DNA of 64,000 nt from Brotonthovivens ammoniilytica (GTDB lineage Bacteria > Bacillota > Clostridia > Lachnospirales > Lachnospiraceae). The notes under the pieces were generated by a model, which made no database searches, had not been told where the DNA came from, and saw only the letters and a program-made list of their open reading frames with translations. The translations under genes were made by a program, and so were the position numbers. Shown piece after piece: positions 42,212 through 51,560 of the stretch; the stretch's first letter is position 1, and each line of letters starts with the position of its first letter. The stretch spans positions 620,001 through 684,000 of the forward strand of contig NZ_JAOQJQ010000002.1 of the NCBI RefSeq assembly GCF_025566885.1. The letters are read 5' to 3'.

Positions 42212-42652
42212 ATGAACCGGATGATTCGGGAGCAGATTGTGAAGCTGAATGAGGCAGTGGGGAAAACAAATGCACTATACGGGCTGTGGGCAAAACAAAA
42301 AGGGCTTAATTATAACTCTTTGATGGTGCTTTATTCCATTGATGAAGTAAAAGACTGTACCCAGAAAAAAATCAGTGATTTGTGGCTGATTCCAAAGCAG
42401 ACGGTAAACAGTATACTAAATGATTTAAAAGAAAAAGGATATGTAACGGTAACACCAGCGAAAATGAATCGGAAAGAAAAAATTCTCGCCTTTACAGAGG
42501 CCGGAGAAACATATGCGGGTGCTTTGCTGGAGGGGCTGCGCAATGCGGAGGAACGGGCTATGAGGCGGCTTGGAGCGGAGGCCTGCGGGCGCTATGTGGA
42601 GTTAAGTTTTGCATTTATGAATGCATTCAAATATGAGGTGGAACATGAGTAA
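42212..42652 (+). CDS. MarR-family transcriptional regulator
   Basis: 146 residues. A winged helix centred on about 35-95 includes LNYNSLMVLYSI, TQKKISDLWLIPKQTVNSILNDLKEKGYV and the wing MNRKEKILAFTEAG; dimerisation helices lie at both ends. GGAGGTGG lies before ATG 42212. The MATE gene starts inside its end. It probably represses itself and the exporter and is released by a small ligand (family knowledge). Confidence 0.9.
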   Translation: MNRMIREQIVKLNEAVGKTNALYGLWAKQKGLNYNSLMVLYSIDEVKDCTQKKISDLWLIPKQTVNSILNDLKEKGYVTVTPAKMNRKEKILAFTEAGETYAGALLEGLRNAEERAMRRLGAEACGRYVELSFAFMNAFKYEVEHE

Positions 42653-43976
42653 TACATTAGCAAAAAAATTTGATTTATTTTCTTTGATAAAATTTGCACT
42701 GCCGAATACCATAATGATGGTTTTTTTGTCCATGTATGTGATTGTGGACGGTATCTTTATTTCGAGATTTGTGGGAACAACAGCGCTTTCCGCTGTAAAT
42801 ATGGTCTTTCCGGCGCTGAGTATTATTCTTGCTGTGGCTATTATGATTGCCACTGGTGGAAGTGCTATTATTGCCCGGCGGATGGGAGAAGGAAAAGAAC
42901 AGGAAGCCAGGACAAACCTGTCATTTCTTGTGCTGGTGGAAATTTGTTTCGGAATTTTGGTAATGATTTTCGGAAATTTGTTTTTAGATCAGATTGTTAC
43001 ACTGCTTGGAGCTAGCGCCGCCCAGTTTGAAATGTGCCGGGTGTACGCAAGGATTATTTTTTTGTTTGCTCCCTGCTTTGCACTTCAGACAGGATTCGAA
43101 ACATTTTTCGTAACTGCGGGAAAGCCGACCATAGGCTTGTCTGTAGTAGTGGTGGCAGGTATTACTAATATTGTTCTGGATTATGTTTTCATTGTACCTC
43201 TTCAGATGGGTATTTTAGGAGCGGCATTGGGAACCGGTATTGGTACCTGTATACCGGCTCTTTCGGGAATTTTGTTCTTTTTGCGAAAAGGCGGAAAGAC
43301 GCTGTATTTTGTAAAACCTGAATTTGACGGGAGGGTATTGCTGAAAACCTGTGCCAATGGCTCTTCGGAGATGGTTACAAATTTATCAAACGCGGTTACA
43401 ACTTTTTTATTTAACTATACATTTATGAAGTTTTTTGGGGAAAACGGAGTAGCTTCCATTACAATTATTTTATATTTTCAATATATTTTTACAGCGCTTT
43501 ATTTTGGATACTCCAATGGGATTGCCCCTGTAATCAGCTTTAAATATGGACAGGGGGATACCGGCCAGCTAAAACAGGTATTCAAAAACAGTGTATGGAT
43601 TGTCTCCTGCGGGTCAGTTTTGGCCTTTATATTTTCCAGGATACTGTCGGGGCTTGTAATTAAAGTTTTTACCCCGGAACAAAGTCCGGTTTATCAGCTG
43701 ACACTGGGCGGGATTTCTGTATTCTCCATTGGATTTTTGTTAATGGGAATCAGTATTTTTGCTTCGGCGCTGTTTACTGCACTTTCAGACGGTTTTAGTT
43801 CAGCGGTAATTTCATTTGCCAGAACCTTTGTATTTCTGGTGGGAGCTATTTTATTGCTGCCAAATCTTCTGGGTGAAAACGGTGTCTGGCTGTCCGTGCC
43901 GGCTGCAGAGGCCTGTGGAATTATTGTGACATTTTTATTTCTTGTATGGAAACGAAAAAAATATCAATATTGTTAA
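42645..43976 (+). CDS. MATE-family efflux transporter
   Basis: 443 residues from ATG 42645 after GAGGTGG; its start overlaps the MarR stop by 8 bases. About 12 helices; MATE markers are FALPNTIMMVFLSMYVIVDGIFI and the second-half GSSEMVTNLSNAVTTFLFN. It resembles the MepA/DinF side of the family rather than the gene at 28829. It is probably the drug or toxin pump controlled by the MarR protein. Confidence 0.92.
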   Translation: MSNTLAKKFDLFSLIKFALPNTIMMVFLSMYVIVDGIFISRFVGTTALSAVNMVFPALSIILAVAIMIATGGSAIIARRMGEGKEQEARTNLSFLVLVEICFGILVMIFGNLFLDQIVTLLGASAAQFEMCRVYARIIFLFAPCFALQTGFETFFVTAGKPTIGLSVVVVAGITNIVLDYVFIVPLQMGILGAALGTGIGTCIPALSGILFFLRKGGKTLYFVKPEFDGRVLLKTCANGSSEMVTNLSNAVTTFLFNYTFMKFFGENGVASITIILYFQYIFTALYFGYSNGIAPVISFKYGQGDTGQLKQVFKNSVWIVSCGSVLAFIFSRILSGLVIKVFTPEQSPVYQLTLGGISVFSIGFLLMGISIFASALFTALSDGFSSAVISFARTFVFLVGAILLLPNLLGENGVWLSVPAAEACGIIVTFLFLVWKRKKYQYC

Positions 43977-43979
43977 AAA

Positions 43980-44020
43980 AAGAGGGACTAAAAAACAACG
44001 GGTGTTTTTTAGTCCCTCTT
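43980..44020. terminator. Strong bidirectional terminator
   Basis: A 17-bp perfect stem, AAGAGGGACTAAAAAAC (43980-43996) with its complement at 44004-44020, and a 7-base loop. It separates the converging MATE and Bce-type permease genes. Confidence 0.9.
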
Positions 44021-44026
44021 ACTGTC

Positions 44027-46078
44027 TTATTTGCTTACGATTTTATAGTAGCTTTTGGCGGTTATCATATAAATTATGATATAAATAACAGCAAAGATTG
44101 CAAAGGTACCTATGAGACAGAAAATAAAGGAAGTAACATTTGTCATGGCAAGAACTCTCAGCATTCTTGAAATAATGGGAAATGCGAAAGCGGAATGGAT
44201 ACCGGCCATAACAAGAGGAAGGAAAAATACCATCAAAACCTGAGAGCGTATACTCTTTTTGATTTCTGCTTTGGTAAGGCCAACCTTCTGCATAATTTCA
44301 AATCTCCGGGCATCCTCAAGCCCTTCGGATATCTGCTTATAATAGATAATCAAAATGGTAGCGATTAGGAAAATCATACTTAAGAAAATTCCGATGAAAA
44401 ACATGCCGCCGTACAGGGAGTAAAAGCTGCCTCGCTGCTGGTCTCTAATCGTAAGTCTTGCAAACAGATCAGAATTATCTGTATCCTGGGCAGTTTTGTG
44501 CTCTGCAAGAAATGCCTGTTTTTCTGCCTGGAATGCCTGATTAAACTTATCCGCTATCTGCTGTGCCTTAGAATCATCCTGCAGATCAAAACCATAATAG
44601 AAATCCAGATCAGAAGCATTTTCCCCGTATATTTCACGATTTTTATAGTATAAATCCAGCAGAGTATTCTGGCTGTCTGTAACAATATAATAAGTTTCTA
44701 CCGCAGCATTATTTGAGGCTAATACATCTGTGTCAGGGAAATGATCCAGCTGCTGCTTTACCTTATAAGTTCTGTCCATAATTTTTAAGGTGTCATAAGG
44801 ATAACCTGCGTCGGATTCCTGGTAAAGCAGGATTTCATTTTTGTCAAGTGTCTGCTGCTCCCCGGTAATCCGGTTATAATCGTCCAGGGTAATAAAATCC
44901 AGAACGCACAGATCATTGAAGGATACCTGAGATCTGCTGTTTGTCAGAAAACTGTCCTGCTCCTGCAGGGCTCCAAGTCCCAGATAAGTAATATAGAACG
45001 TATCGGACACAGAGATTTGTTCCTGATCAATAATATCCTGCAGTATAGTACGGGTACTGGTAAAATAGCGATCTGAATAATTGTCACTGTTATAGGTAAC
45101 GCTGGTATTTACTTCCCGGGGATACATTGCCTTTAAAATATTATCACATCCGGAGTACATGGATAAGGTAGTGGAAATGGCTACGATTACCATGGTGGAT
45201 AAAATACAGATACTGGCAAGGCTGGCGGCATTCTGCTTCATCCGATAGATCATACCTGATATGGAAATAAAATGGTCAGCTCTGTAATAGAAGCTTTTCT
45301 TTTTCCGCATGGACTTCAGCCAGATAATGCTTCCTGCTGTGAACAGACAGTAAGTACCGATTATCACCAGAAGCACTGCCAGGAAAAATAAAGAAAATGC
45401 TCCAAGAGGGTTTGTCATGCGGATGGAGATTCCATAGCCAAGTACCAGGGAAATAACGCCGATAACAGCCAGCAGCCATTTGCTTTTCGGTTCTTTTTCG
45501 CCTATATTGCTGCTGCCAAGGAGAGCAATGGTATTGGAGAATCGGATTTGACGGAAAGCATTTAAAAACAGGATCAGGTGGATTACTGCAAATAATATAA
45601 CAGTGTGGATTACCGCATCAGCGGATATTTCAAATCCAAGAGGAACTGCTGTATTTAAAAGTTTCATCAGCCCGGCGAAGGCCAGTTTATATAAAAGTAT
45701 ACCCGCCAGAATACCGCATATGATACTGCCTCCTGCAATGATCACTGTCTCGTGGAAAATAATTTTTGCAATGTGCCGTTTTTCCAGTCCCAGCACATTA
45801 TAGATACCAAATTCATGCCGGCGCTGTTTGGTAAGAAAATTATTTGTATAAAACAGAAAGATTGCGGAAAATATGACAAGCAGCCGGGTGCCGAGATTTA
45901 ACATATAAATAATACCGGTAGCGCCATATACATCATCAAGCCCTGTATTTGTGGAAAGAGACTGGATGATATAAAACAGAGTAACCATTATGATACAGGT
46001 CAAAAGGTAAGGAATGTACATTTTCCTGTTTTTTCGGATACAGTCTACAGCGAATTTGCGATAAAAACCTTTTTTCAT
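44027..46078 (-). CDS. BceB-type ABC transporter permease
   Basis: 683 residues with the BceB plan: FtsX-like helices (four near 20-240), a large extracellular domain (about 310-540), then closing helices. It opens KFAVDCIRKNRKMYIPYLLTC, and RRHEFGIYNVLGLEKRHIAKIIFHE is a typical FtsX loop. Such permeases detect and free lipid II-cycle targets from antimicrobial peptides and control their partner kinase. The ATG overlaps the ATPase stop by four bases. Confidence 0.92.
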   Translation of the reverse strand: MKKGFYRKFAVDCIRKNRKMYIPYLLTCIIMVTLFYIIQSLSTNTGLDDVYGATGIIYMLNLGTRLLVIFSAIFLFYTNNFLTKQRRHEFGIYNVLGLEKRHIAKIIFHETVIIAGGSIICGILAGILLYKLAFAGLMKLLNTAVPLGFEISADAVIHTVILFAVIHLILFLNAFRQIRFSNTIALLGSSNIGEKEPKSKWLLAVIGVISLVLGYGISIRMTNPLGAFSLFFLAVLLVIIGTYCLFTAGSIIWLKSMRKKKSFYYRADHFISISGMIYRMKQNAASLASICILSTMVIVAISTTLSMYSGCDNILKAMYPREVNTSVTYNSDNYSDRYFTSTRTILQDIIDQEQISVSDTFYITYLGLGALQEQDSFLTNSRSQVSFNDLCVLDFITLDDYNRITGEQQTLDKNEILLYQESDAGYPYDTLKIMDRTYKVKQQLDHFPDTDVLASNNAAVETYYIVTDSQNTLLDLYYKNREIYGENASDLDFYYGFDLQDDSKAQQIADKFNQAFQAEKQAFLAEHKTAQDTDNSDLFARLTIRDQQRGSFYSLYGGMFFIGIFLSMIFLIATILIIYYKQISEGLEDARRFEIMQKVGLTKAEIKKSIRSQVLMVFFLPLVMAGIHSAFAFPIISRMLRVLAMTNVTSFIFCLIGTFAIFAVIYIIIYMITAKSYYKIVSK

Positions 46079-46839
46079 TTTTTTGCACCGCCTGTGGTAA
46101 GTATCGTCAGGGCATTTGAGATTTTCTGGTACATTTCTTCTGTTGTACTTTCGCCCTTATATAACTGATGAAAGACGGTTCCGTCCTTGATAAAGAGAAC
46201 GCGCCCGGCATGACTGGCGGCTTTGGTGGAATGTGTCACCATCAGAATTGTCTGTCCCCCTTGGTTAATTTCATTAAACAGGGAAAGCAGTTCATCTGTA
46301 GAACGGGAATCCAGTGCGCCGGTAGGCTCATCTGCCAGGATCAGCTGAGGTTTTGTGATCAGGGCTCTTGCCACGGCTGCTCTTTGTTTCTGCCCGCCGG
46401 AAACTTCGTATGGGAATTTGTTTAAAAGATCGTTAATCCCAAGTTTTGCGGCGATGGGCAAAAGCCGGGTACGCATTTCCTGATAAGGAGTTCCTGAAAG
46501 AACTAAAGGCAGCAGAATATTGTCCATGAGATTAAAAGTGTCCAGAAGATTAAAGTCCTGAAAGACAAAGCCAAGGTTATCCCGGCGGAATGCTGACATT
46601 TCCCGGTCGGGAATGCCTGTGATGTCTTTTCCGTTTAAGAGAACCATACCGCTTGTGGGTTTATCCAGAGCTGCCAGGATATTCAGCAGTGTAGTTTTAC
46701 CGGAACCGGACTCGCCCATAATTGCGATATATTCTCCCTGCTTTACGGAAAAAGAAACATCCGACAATGCCTGAATCTGATTGCCGGCAAATCGAGTAGT
46801 GTATATTTTTTTCAGGCTGTGAACTTCTAATATTGCCAT
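46075..46839 (-). CDS. BceA-type ABC transporter ATPase
   Basis: 254 residues. Walker A GESGSGKTT is near residue 39, signature VSGGQKQR near 147, Walker B LILADEPTGALDS near 167 and H-loop THST near 203. GGAGGTC precedes ATG 46839. It is paired with the BceB-like permease and encoded downstream of the cognate kinase and regulator, so the four genes form one resistance module. Confidence 0.93.
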   Translation of the reverse strand: MAILEVHSLKKIYTTRFAGNQIQALSDVSFSVKQGEYIAIMGESGSGKTTLLNILAALDKPTSGMVLLNGKDITGIPDREMSAFRRDNLGFVFQDFNLLDTFNLMDNILLPLVLSGTPYQEMRTRLLPIAAKLGINDLLNKFPYEVSGGQKQRAAVARALITKPQLILADEPTGALDSRSTDELLSLFNEINQGGQTILMVTHSTKAASHAGRVLFIKDGTVFHQLYKGESTTEEMYQKISNALTILTTGGAKK

Positions 46840-46950
46840 TTGTATGACCTCCTTTTGTTTTGCTGGGTTTAGTATAGCAAAGAGGAGAAATCTGCTGCCA
46901 TAACTGTATCTAACAATTCAGGGAAAAACCTTGCAAAAATGAAAGGTGCG

Positions 46951-47958
46951 TTATTCCACCTTAAGGGGGCGGGTTTTTAAGTCCAGATAGAAAGTAGTAC
47001 CGCATCCGATCTGGGATTTAACAGACAATGTATGAGACAGCTTCCGGGCAATCTGCTGACACAGATACAGCCCCAGACCGGTGGACTTTCTATCTGTGCG
47101 TCCGTTATAGCCGGTGAAGCTGTTTTCAAAAATTCTGGGAAGATCTTCCTTTGCAATTCCAATGCCGGTGTCGGAAACGGAAAGAACCTGATTTTGATCT
47201 ACTGCAATGGTGATGCTGCCCTCCTTTGTGTATTTTACTGCGTTAGACAGCAGCTGCTCAAGAATAAAGGACAGCCATTTTTCATCGGTGAGTACACTTT
47301 GATGTGTCGGTTCATAGATCAGGCGGAGCTTTTTTTGAACAAACTGTCCAGCATATTTGCGGACAGCCATGCGGATCACCGTATCTAAGTCACAAGGCTT
47401 TAAAATAAAGTCAGATGAGGGACTGTCAATTCTGAAATAGCACAGAACCATTTCCACATATTGTTCTATGCGGAACAGTTCGGATTTCAGCTGACGGTTT
47501 TTTTGAGTATCTTCTTCCTGAAGTAAAAGGCTCATTGCGGCAATGGGAGTCTTAATTTGATGACACCAGGTTGTGTAATATTCAATCAGGTTATTTTTCT
47601 GCATCTGTTCCGCTGTAATTTTTTGTGAATAAAGGCGGTTCAGGGAATGGACCAGGGTTTGATAATCCTTTTCAATCAGGGATCCGGGCTGTGGCAGCTG
47701 GTTTGTCATCAGAATAATACTGTTCCTGGCAATCTGAAGCTGTCTGTGGAGCTTGTACCAGCCGGGAAAGCGCAGCAGTGCCAGTATGATACCAAGAATC
47801 AGACAAAGTACGGCAGCATAAAGCACAGCCTCAAGCTCCAGACTGTACAGAGAAAAAACACAGAGGAACAGTCCGACGCACAGCAGAAAAAAGCTCCATG
47901 TAAATTTATGCTGTGCAAGGTATGATAAAAAAATCTTAAGTTTATGTTCTTCTTTCAT
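46951..47958 (-). CDS. BceS-type intramembrane-sensing histidine kinase
   Basis: 335 residues with two close transmembrane helices (about 20-40 and 43-63) and almost no extracellular loop, the mark of intramembrane-sensing kinases. The acceptor is His133 in WCHQIKTPIA. ATPase motifs are LLSNAVKYT and STGLGLYLCQQIA. Such kinases receive their signal from the BceAB transporter. It lies 3 bases after its regulator gene and 111 bases before the ATPase gene. Confidence 0.92.
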   Translation of the reverse strand: MKEEHKLKIFLSYLAQHKFTWSFFLLCVGLFLCVFSLYSLELEAVLYAAVLCLILGIILALLRFPGWYKLHRQLQIARNSIILMTNQLPQPGSLIEKDYQTLVHSLNRLYSQKITAEQMQKNNLIEYYTTWCHQIKTPIAAMSLLLQEEDTQKNRQLKSELFRIEQYVEMVLCYFRIDSPSSDFILKPCDLDTVIRMAVRKYAGQFVQKKLRLIYEPTHQSVLTDEKWLSFILEQLLSNAVKYTKEGSITIAVDQNQVLSVSDTGIGIAKEDLPRIFENSFTGYNGRTDRKSTGLGLYLCQQIARKLSHTLSVKSQIGCGTTFYLDLKTRPLKVE

Positions 47959-47961
47959 AGC

Positions 47962-48660
47962 TTAAAAATCTCCACTGCCCGGACTTGATTCTTCAATTAT
48001 GTAACCAAGTCCCTTTTTTGTAGTAATAAAATCGGATAAACCCGCCTGCTCTAGTTTCTTTCTGAGACGGGAGATGTTGATGGTGAGCGTGTTTTCATCA
48101 ACGTAACAATCTGTTTCCCACAGTTTTGTCATCAGAGTGTCTCTGCTGACAATTTTCCCCTTGTTTTCCATAAGTGTCTGGAGGATTTTATAATCATTTT
48201 TTGTCAGGGAAATTTTTTGATCCTGATAAGTTAAAGTGGTATCACTCATATTCAGGATGGCGCCCCGGTGTTCCAGAAAAGAGGTGTGCTGTCCGAAATC
48301 ATAGGCCCTGCGCAGCAGCGCCAGGACTTTGGCGGTCAGCACGTCTAAATCAAAGGGTTTGGAAATAAAATCGTCTCCCCCCATATTGATGGCCATGACA
48401 ATATTCATATTATCTGACGCCGAAGAGATAAAAATAACAGGAATTTTGGAAAGCTTACGGATCTCTTCGCACCAGTAATAGCCATTAAAAAAAGGAAGAG
48501 AAATATCAAGCAGAACAAGATGGGGATCAAAAGAAACGAAGTCAGTTAGTACCTTCTGAAAATCAGTTACCAGACGGACTTCGTGATTCCAGACCGCCAG
48601 ATGATCGCTGATTGCCCGGGCGATCACAAGGTCGTCCTCTACAATTAATATTCTGTGCAT
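47962..48660 (-). CDS. BceR-type response regulator
   Basis: 232 residues. The receiver has Asp52 in LLDISLPFFNG and the Lys in SKPF. The OmpR-type winged helix (about 130-225) includes ENTLTINISRLRKKL and ends GLGYII. It is the first gene of the Bce-like module and should activate the transporter genes. A palindrome at 48711-48725 lies in its promoter region. Confidence 0.92.
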   Translation of the reverse strand: MHRILIVEDDLVIARAISDHLAVWNHEVRLVTDFQKVLTDFVSFDPHLVLLDISLPFFNGYYWCEEIRKLSKIPVIFISSASDNMNIVMAINMGGDDFISKPFDLDVLTAKVLALLRRAYDFGQHTSFLEHRGAILNMSDTTLTYQDQKISLTKNDYKILQTLMENKGKIVSRDTLMTKLWETDCYVDENTLTINISRLRKKLEQAGLSDFITTKKGLGYIIEESSPGSGDF

Positions 48661-48710
48661 TGTATATCTCCTTTATAGTATAGTAAATGCTGTTTGTCAT
48701 TTGGGTTTAC

Positions 48711-48725
48711 ATACTATTATAGTAT
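48711..48725. promoter_or_regulatory. Palindrome in the divergent bceR-like/cysK gap
   Basis: ATACTATTATAGTAT is a perfect 7+1+7 palindrome about 50 bases before the regulator start. A related TATAGTATAGTA lies at 48673-48684. It may be an operator or part of an AT-rich promoter. Confidence 0.4.
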
Positions 48726-48888
48726 ATTATAAAAAGAAATAGTGTATTTTAAACAGAAATCCTGAAATGGTGTGGAAAATGAATGCATTTTTGGTTATAT
48801 TAATAAGAAACACTAAAAATGGCCTGTATCATATGATATGCCTGCAGAAACTATTTGGGATATAGTTAATAGAAATGGAGTAATAAAA

Positions 48889-49824
48889 ATGGTTAAAATA
48901 CACAAAAATGTTATGGAACTCATTGGAAAAACACCTTTAGTAGAGCTTTCAAAAATAGAAAAGGATTATCAGATTGAGGGGCGGCTGCTGGCTAAGCTTG
49001 AGTACATGAATCCGGCGGGGAGTATTAAAGACCGGACCGCAAAAGCTATGATTGAAGATGCGGAGCGAAAAGGTCTGCTGAAACCGGGAGCAACGATTAT
49101 AGAACCAACTTCCGGGAATACAGGGATTGGTCTGGCTCTTGTTTCGGCTATTAAAGGATATCATTTAATTCTGACTATGCCTGAGACTATGAGTGAAGAG
49201 CGCCGCAATCTGTTGAAAATATATGGAGCAGAGATTGTATTAACTCCGGGAGATCAGGGGATGTCCGGAGCTATTGAAAAAGCAAAAGAACTGGTGAAGG
49301 AAACAAAGGGAAGCTTTATGCCGTCCCAGTTCGAAAACCCGGCCAATGCAGCTATACATCTGAAAACTACCGGGCCGGAGGTGTGGATGGATACAGACGG
49401 CCGCATGGATATTTTTGTGGGCGGAGTAGGAACCGGAGGAACCATAACGGGAGTAGGAGAATATTTAAAATCTATGTTTCCTGACGTTCATATTGTGGCA
49501 GTGGAACCTGAAACATCAGCAGTATTGTCCGGCAAGGCTGCAGGAAAACATGTAATACAGGGAATCGGGGCCGGGTTTGTCCCGGAGCTGTTGAACACGG
49601 AAGCTTATGATGAAGTATTTCCGGTTGATAATGAAAGCTGTTTTTGCATGGGCAGAGAACTGGCTCAAAAGGAAGGGATTGTGGCAGGCATTTCATCTGG
49701 GGCCGCTGTGTATGCAGCTGTCCAGGTGGCAAGACGGCCGGAGAATCAGGGAAAAACGGTAGTTGTTATTTTGCCGGACAGTGGTGACCGGTATTATTCT
49801 ACACCACTGTTTCAGGAGCCGTAA
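48889..49824 (+). CDS. cysK: Cysteine synthase A (O-acetylserine sulfhydrylase)
   Basis: 311 residues from ATG 48889, behind ATGGAG; the frame from 48838 has no ribosome site. The pyridoxal-phosphate lysine is K47 in NPAGSIKDR, the substrate loop is TSGNTGIGLA near 73, and the phosphate-binding glycines are GGVGTGGTITG near 180. The SGAA..AA motif is near 265. It makes cysteine from O-acetylserine and sulfide. Single gene; no T-box or S-box was found upstream. Confidence 0.94.
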   Translation: MVKIHKNVMELIGKTPLVELSKIEKDYQIEGRLLAKLEYMNPAGSIKDRTAKAMIEDAERKGLLKPGATIIEPTSGNTGIGLALVSAIKGYHLILTMPETMSEERRNLLKIYGAEIVLTPGDQGMSGAIEKAKELVKETKGSFMPSQFENPANAAIHLKTTGPEVWMDTDGRMDIFVGGVGTGGTITGVGEYLKSMFPDVHIVAVEPETSAVLSGKAAGKHVIQGIGAGFVPELLNTEAYDEVFPVDNESCFCMGRELAQKEGIVAGISSGAAVYAAVQVARRPENQGKTVVVILPDSGDRYYSTPLFQEP

Positions 49825-49989
49825 GATGAATTACTTATGAGAATGGAAGAAATTCCCTGGGGGTTTAAGTGCAGCTTCACGAAGCCTTAAGGTTTTCTAT
49901 ATACTTTTAAGATTTTTTTGTGTAATAATAATTTTAACATACGGTTGATATGCAGCCGGCATACACAAAACAGTTGGAGGTACAATAAG

Positions 49990-50766
49990 ATGGGAAGAAG
50001 ATATAGAAAACGTAAAAAAAGAAGAATGGGTCTGGTGATAGCAGCCATTGCGGCGGCGGTTCTTTTTACTACTGCCTTAAAATATCAGGAAGGCGGAAGC
50101 TTTGGGAGCGGCAGAAACGTTGCCCAGGCAAGACAGGAATTAAGAAAACATTCAGATTATCCCAAATCCCTGGAAACTTTGCTGGAAAATAATCCGGAAA
50201 CAGCGGACTTTGTGAAAAATTATGGAAACGAAGCCGGAAAACATCATAAGATAGATCTTACTAAGGAAGTAAAACAAGGAGAAATTCCTCTGTTTCTGCA
50301 GTGGGACCAGCGCTGGGGCTATGAATATTACGGGAACGACATGATTGCAGTGGATGGCTGCGGTCCCACATGCCTTTCCATGGTTGTGGCCGGGCTGACA
50401 CAGGATGCGTCCTTTAGTCCGCTGAAAGCTGCCCAATTTGCAGAACAGAAAGGATTCTATGTGGAAGGGAGCGGTTCTAGCTGGAGTCTGATGTCAGAGG
50501 GAGCGCAAAAACTTGGATTGACTGCAAATGAAATTTCGCTGGATGAGAGCGTTATCCGCAGAGAGTTACATGCAGGTCACCCTATTATTTGTGTTCTGGG
50601 GCCTGGGGACTTTACAAGTTCGGGGCATTTTATTGTATTAACGGGTATAAATAATGACGGAACGGTAAACGTAAATGATCCTAACAGTAAAATCCGGAGC
50701 GGGAAAACCTGGGATTTACAAAGGATTATGGGGCAGGTGCGGAATCTGTGGTCTTACCAGGTATAA
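49990..50766 (+). CDS. C39-like cysteine peptidase, membrane anchored
   Basis: 258 residues from ATG 49990 after TTGGAGG. A very basic N-terminus (RRYRKRKKRR) leads to a transmembrane anchor (about 14-32), a spacer and a peptidase C39_2 domain: PLFLQWDQRWGYEYYG, then Cys in DGCGPTCLSM near residue 123, and the His in SGHFIVLTGI near 213, with Asp in VNVNDPNS. The active site thus looks complete. It acts outside the cell; the target is unknown. Confidence 0.87.
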   Translation: MGRRYRKRKKRRMGLVIAAIAAAVLFTTALKYQEGGSFGSGRNVAQARQELRKHSDYPKSLETLLENNPETADFVKNYGNEAGKHHKIDLTKEVKQGEIPLFLQWDQRWGYEYYGNDMIAVDGCGPTCLSMVVAGLTQDASFSPLKAAQFAEQKGFYVEGSGSSWSLMSEGAQKLGLTANEISLDESVIRRELHAGHPIICVLGPGDFTSSGHFIVLTGINNDGTVNVNDPNSKIRSGKTWDLQRIMGQVRNLWSYQV

Positions 50767-50801
50767 CGGTAAGGATAATAAAAAATATAAAGGTGCCGGT
50801 T

Positions 50802-51467
50802 TTATCTTGATTTTTGAAAATCAATTTGAATATCTCCGTTATTGACTTTGACGTTTAATGTTTTCGTACCATTTCCGGCCTGTTCTGGGAGGGTGCTTTC
50901 CCCTTTTTTGATATTGCTTGTAATAAGAAAATCATCATATCCCCCAACGACAGTGCCTGAGATGGAGCCGTTTTTTGTCTCCAGCTGAATGCTTTTGCCC
51001 ACCGCTAAGGATTCAAACGTAATACTGCCATTGTTAGCATAGGCTGAGACCGAATCAGTGATGGAGAGGGATGGAAGATTTATATTTTCGTTTGTTGTAC
51101 TTATCTTTAGAGAAGAGATCAGGCTGTCGGGAATGGACAGATCTATAGTGCGATCTTCTAAAGATGCATTTTTGCCGAAGAAATCTTTGGCTTCTTTATC
51201 AGTCTCTGTCTGCATGGATAACGTGCTGTCTTTTGTTGTGATATCGTAAAATTCTTTTTCGTTTTCATGATATGTGATATGAATCTGATCATCCGAAGAT
51301 GGCGAAATATTTATCTTTCGGTCTTTGACATCAATGTTTACCGCAGAAATCCCGGCTGTGTCTGCAGAGTATGTTTTTTCTTTAAAGTCTGACTGCTGGG
51401 GGCTGCATCCGGCAAGTAAAATCAGACAGAATAAGGAACCTGCAAAAAGCAGTGGTAATTTTTTCAT
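50802..51467 (-). CDS. DUF4097-type lipoprotein
   Basis: 221 residues from ATG 51467, preceded by GGAGG; the longer frame to 51629 has no site. The signal peptide ends in the lipobox LLAGCS (Cys near 20). The rest is a repetitive beta-strand domain of the DUF4097 adhesin-like class (short strands such as SVSAYANNGSITFESL and LETKNGSISGTV). It probably sits on the outer face of the membrane and may report envelope stress. It is the likely target of the divergent MerR regulator. Confidence 0.8.
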   Translation of the reverse strand: MKKLPLLFAGSLFCLILLAGCSPQQSDFKEKTYSADTAGISAVNIDVKDRKINISPSSDDQIHITYHENEKEFYDITTKDSTLSMQTETDKEAKDFFGKNASLEDRTIDLSIPDSLISSLKISTTNENINLPSLSITDSVSAYANNGSITFESLAVGKSIQLETKNGSISGTVVGGYDDFLITSNIKKGESTLPEQAGNGTKTLNVKVNNGDIQIDFQKSR

Positions 51468-51486
51468 GGGGTCTTCCTCCTTTAAA

Positions 51487-51503
51487 TTGAAATTTATTTT
51501 CAA
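51487..51503. promoter_or_regulatory. Second palindrome in the MerR/DUF4097 gap
   Basis: TTGAAA-TTTAT-TTTCAA is a perfect inverted repeat 20 bases before the lipoprotein start. It may be another regulatory site or part of the 5' untranslated region. Confidence 0.4.
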
Positions 51504-51519
51504 ATGATTTACGATAGTA

Positions 51520-51550
51520 ACTATAAAGTCTTGTGTAACACAAGAGTCAA
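51520..51550 (-). promoter_or_regulatory. MerR-type promoter with 19-bp spacer for the DUF4097 gene
   Basis: On the minus strand TTGACT (51550-51545) and TATAGT (51525-51520) are separated by 19 bases, 2 more than optimal, and the palindrome CTTGTG-TTA-CACAAG lies between them (51530-51544). This is the classic geometry at which MerR-family proteins untwist DNA to activate transcription. The MerR gene starts 10 bases beyond the -35. Confidence 0.82.
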
Positions 51551-51560
51551 GAGGTATTGT

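Noticed and set aside
48661..48888. T-box or SAM riboswitch before cysK
   Set aside because: No T-box core sequence, no anti-terminator and no S-box motifs.
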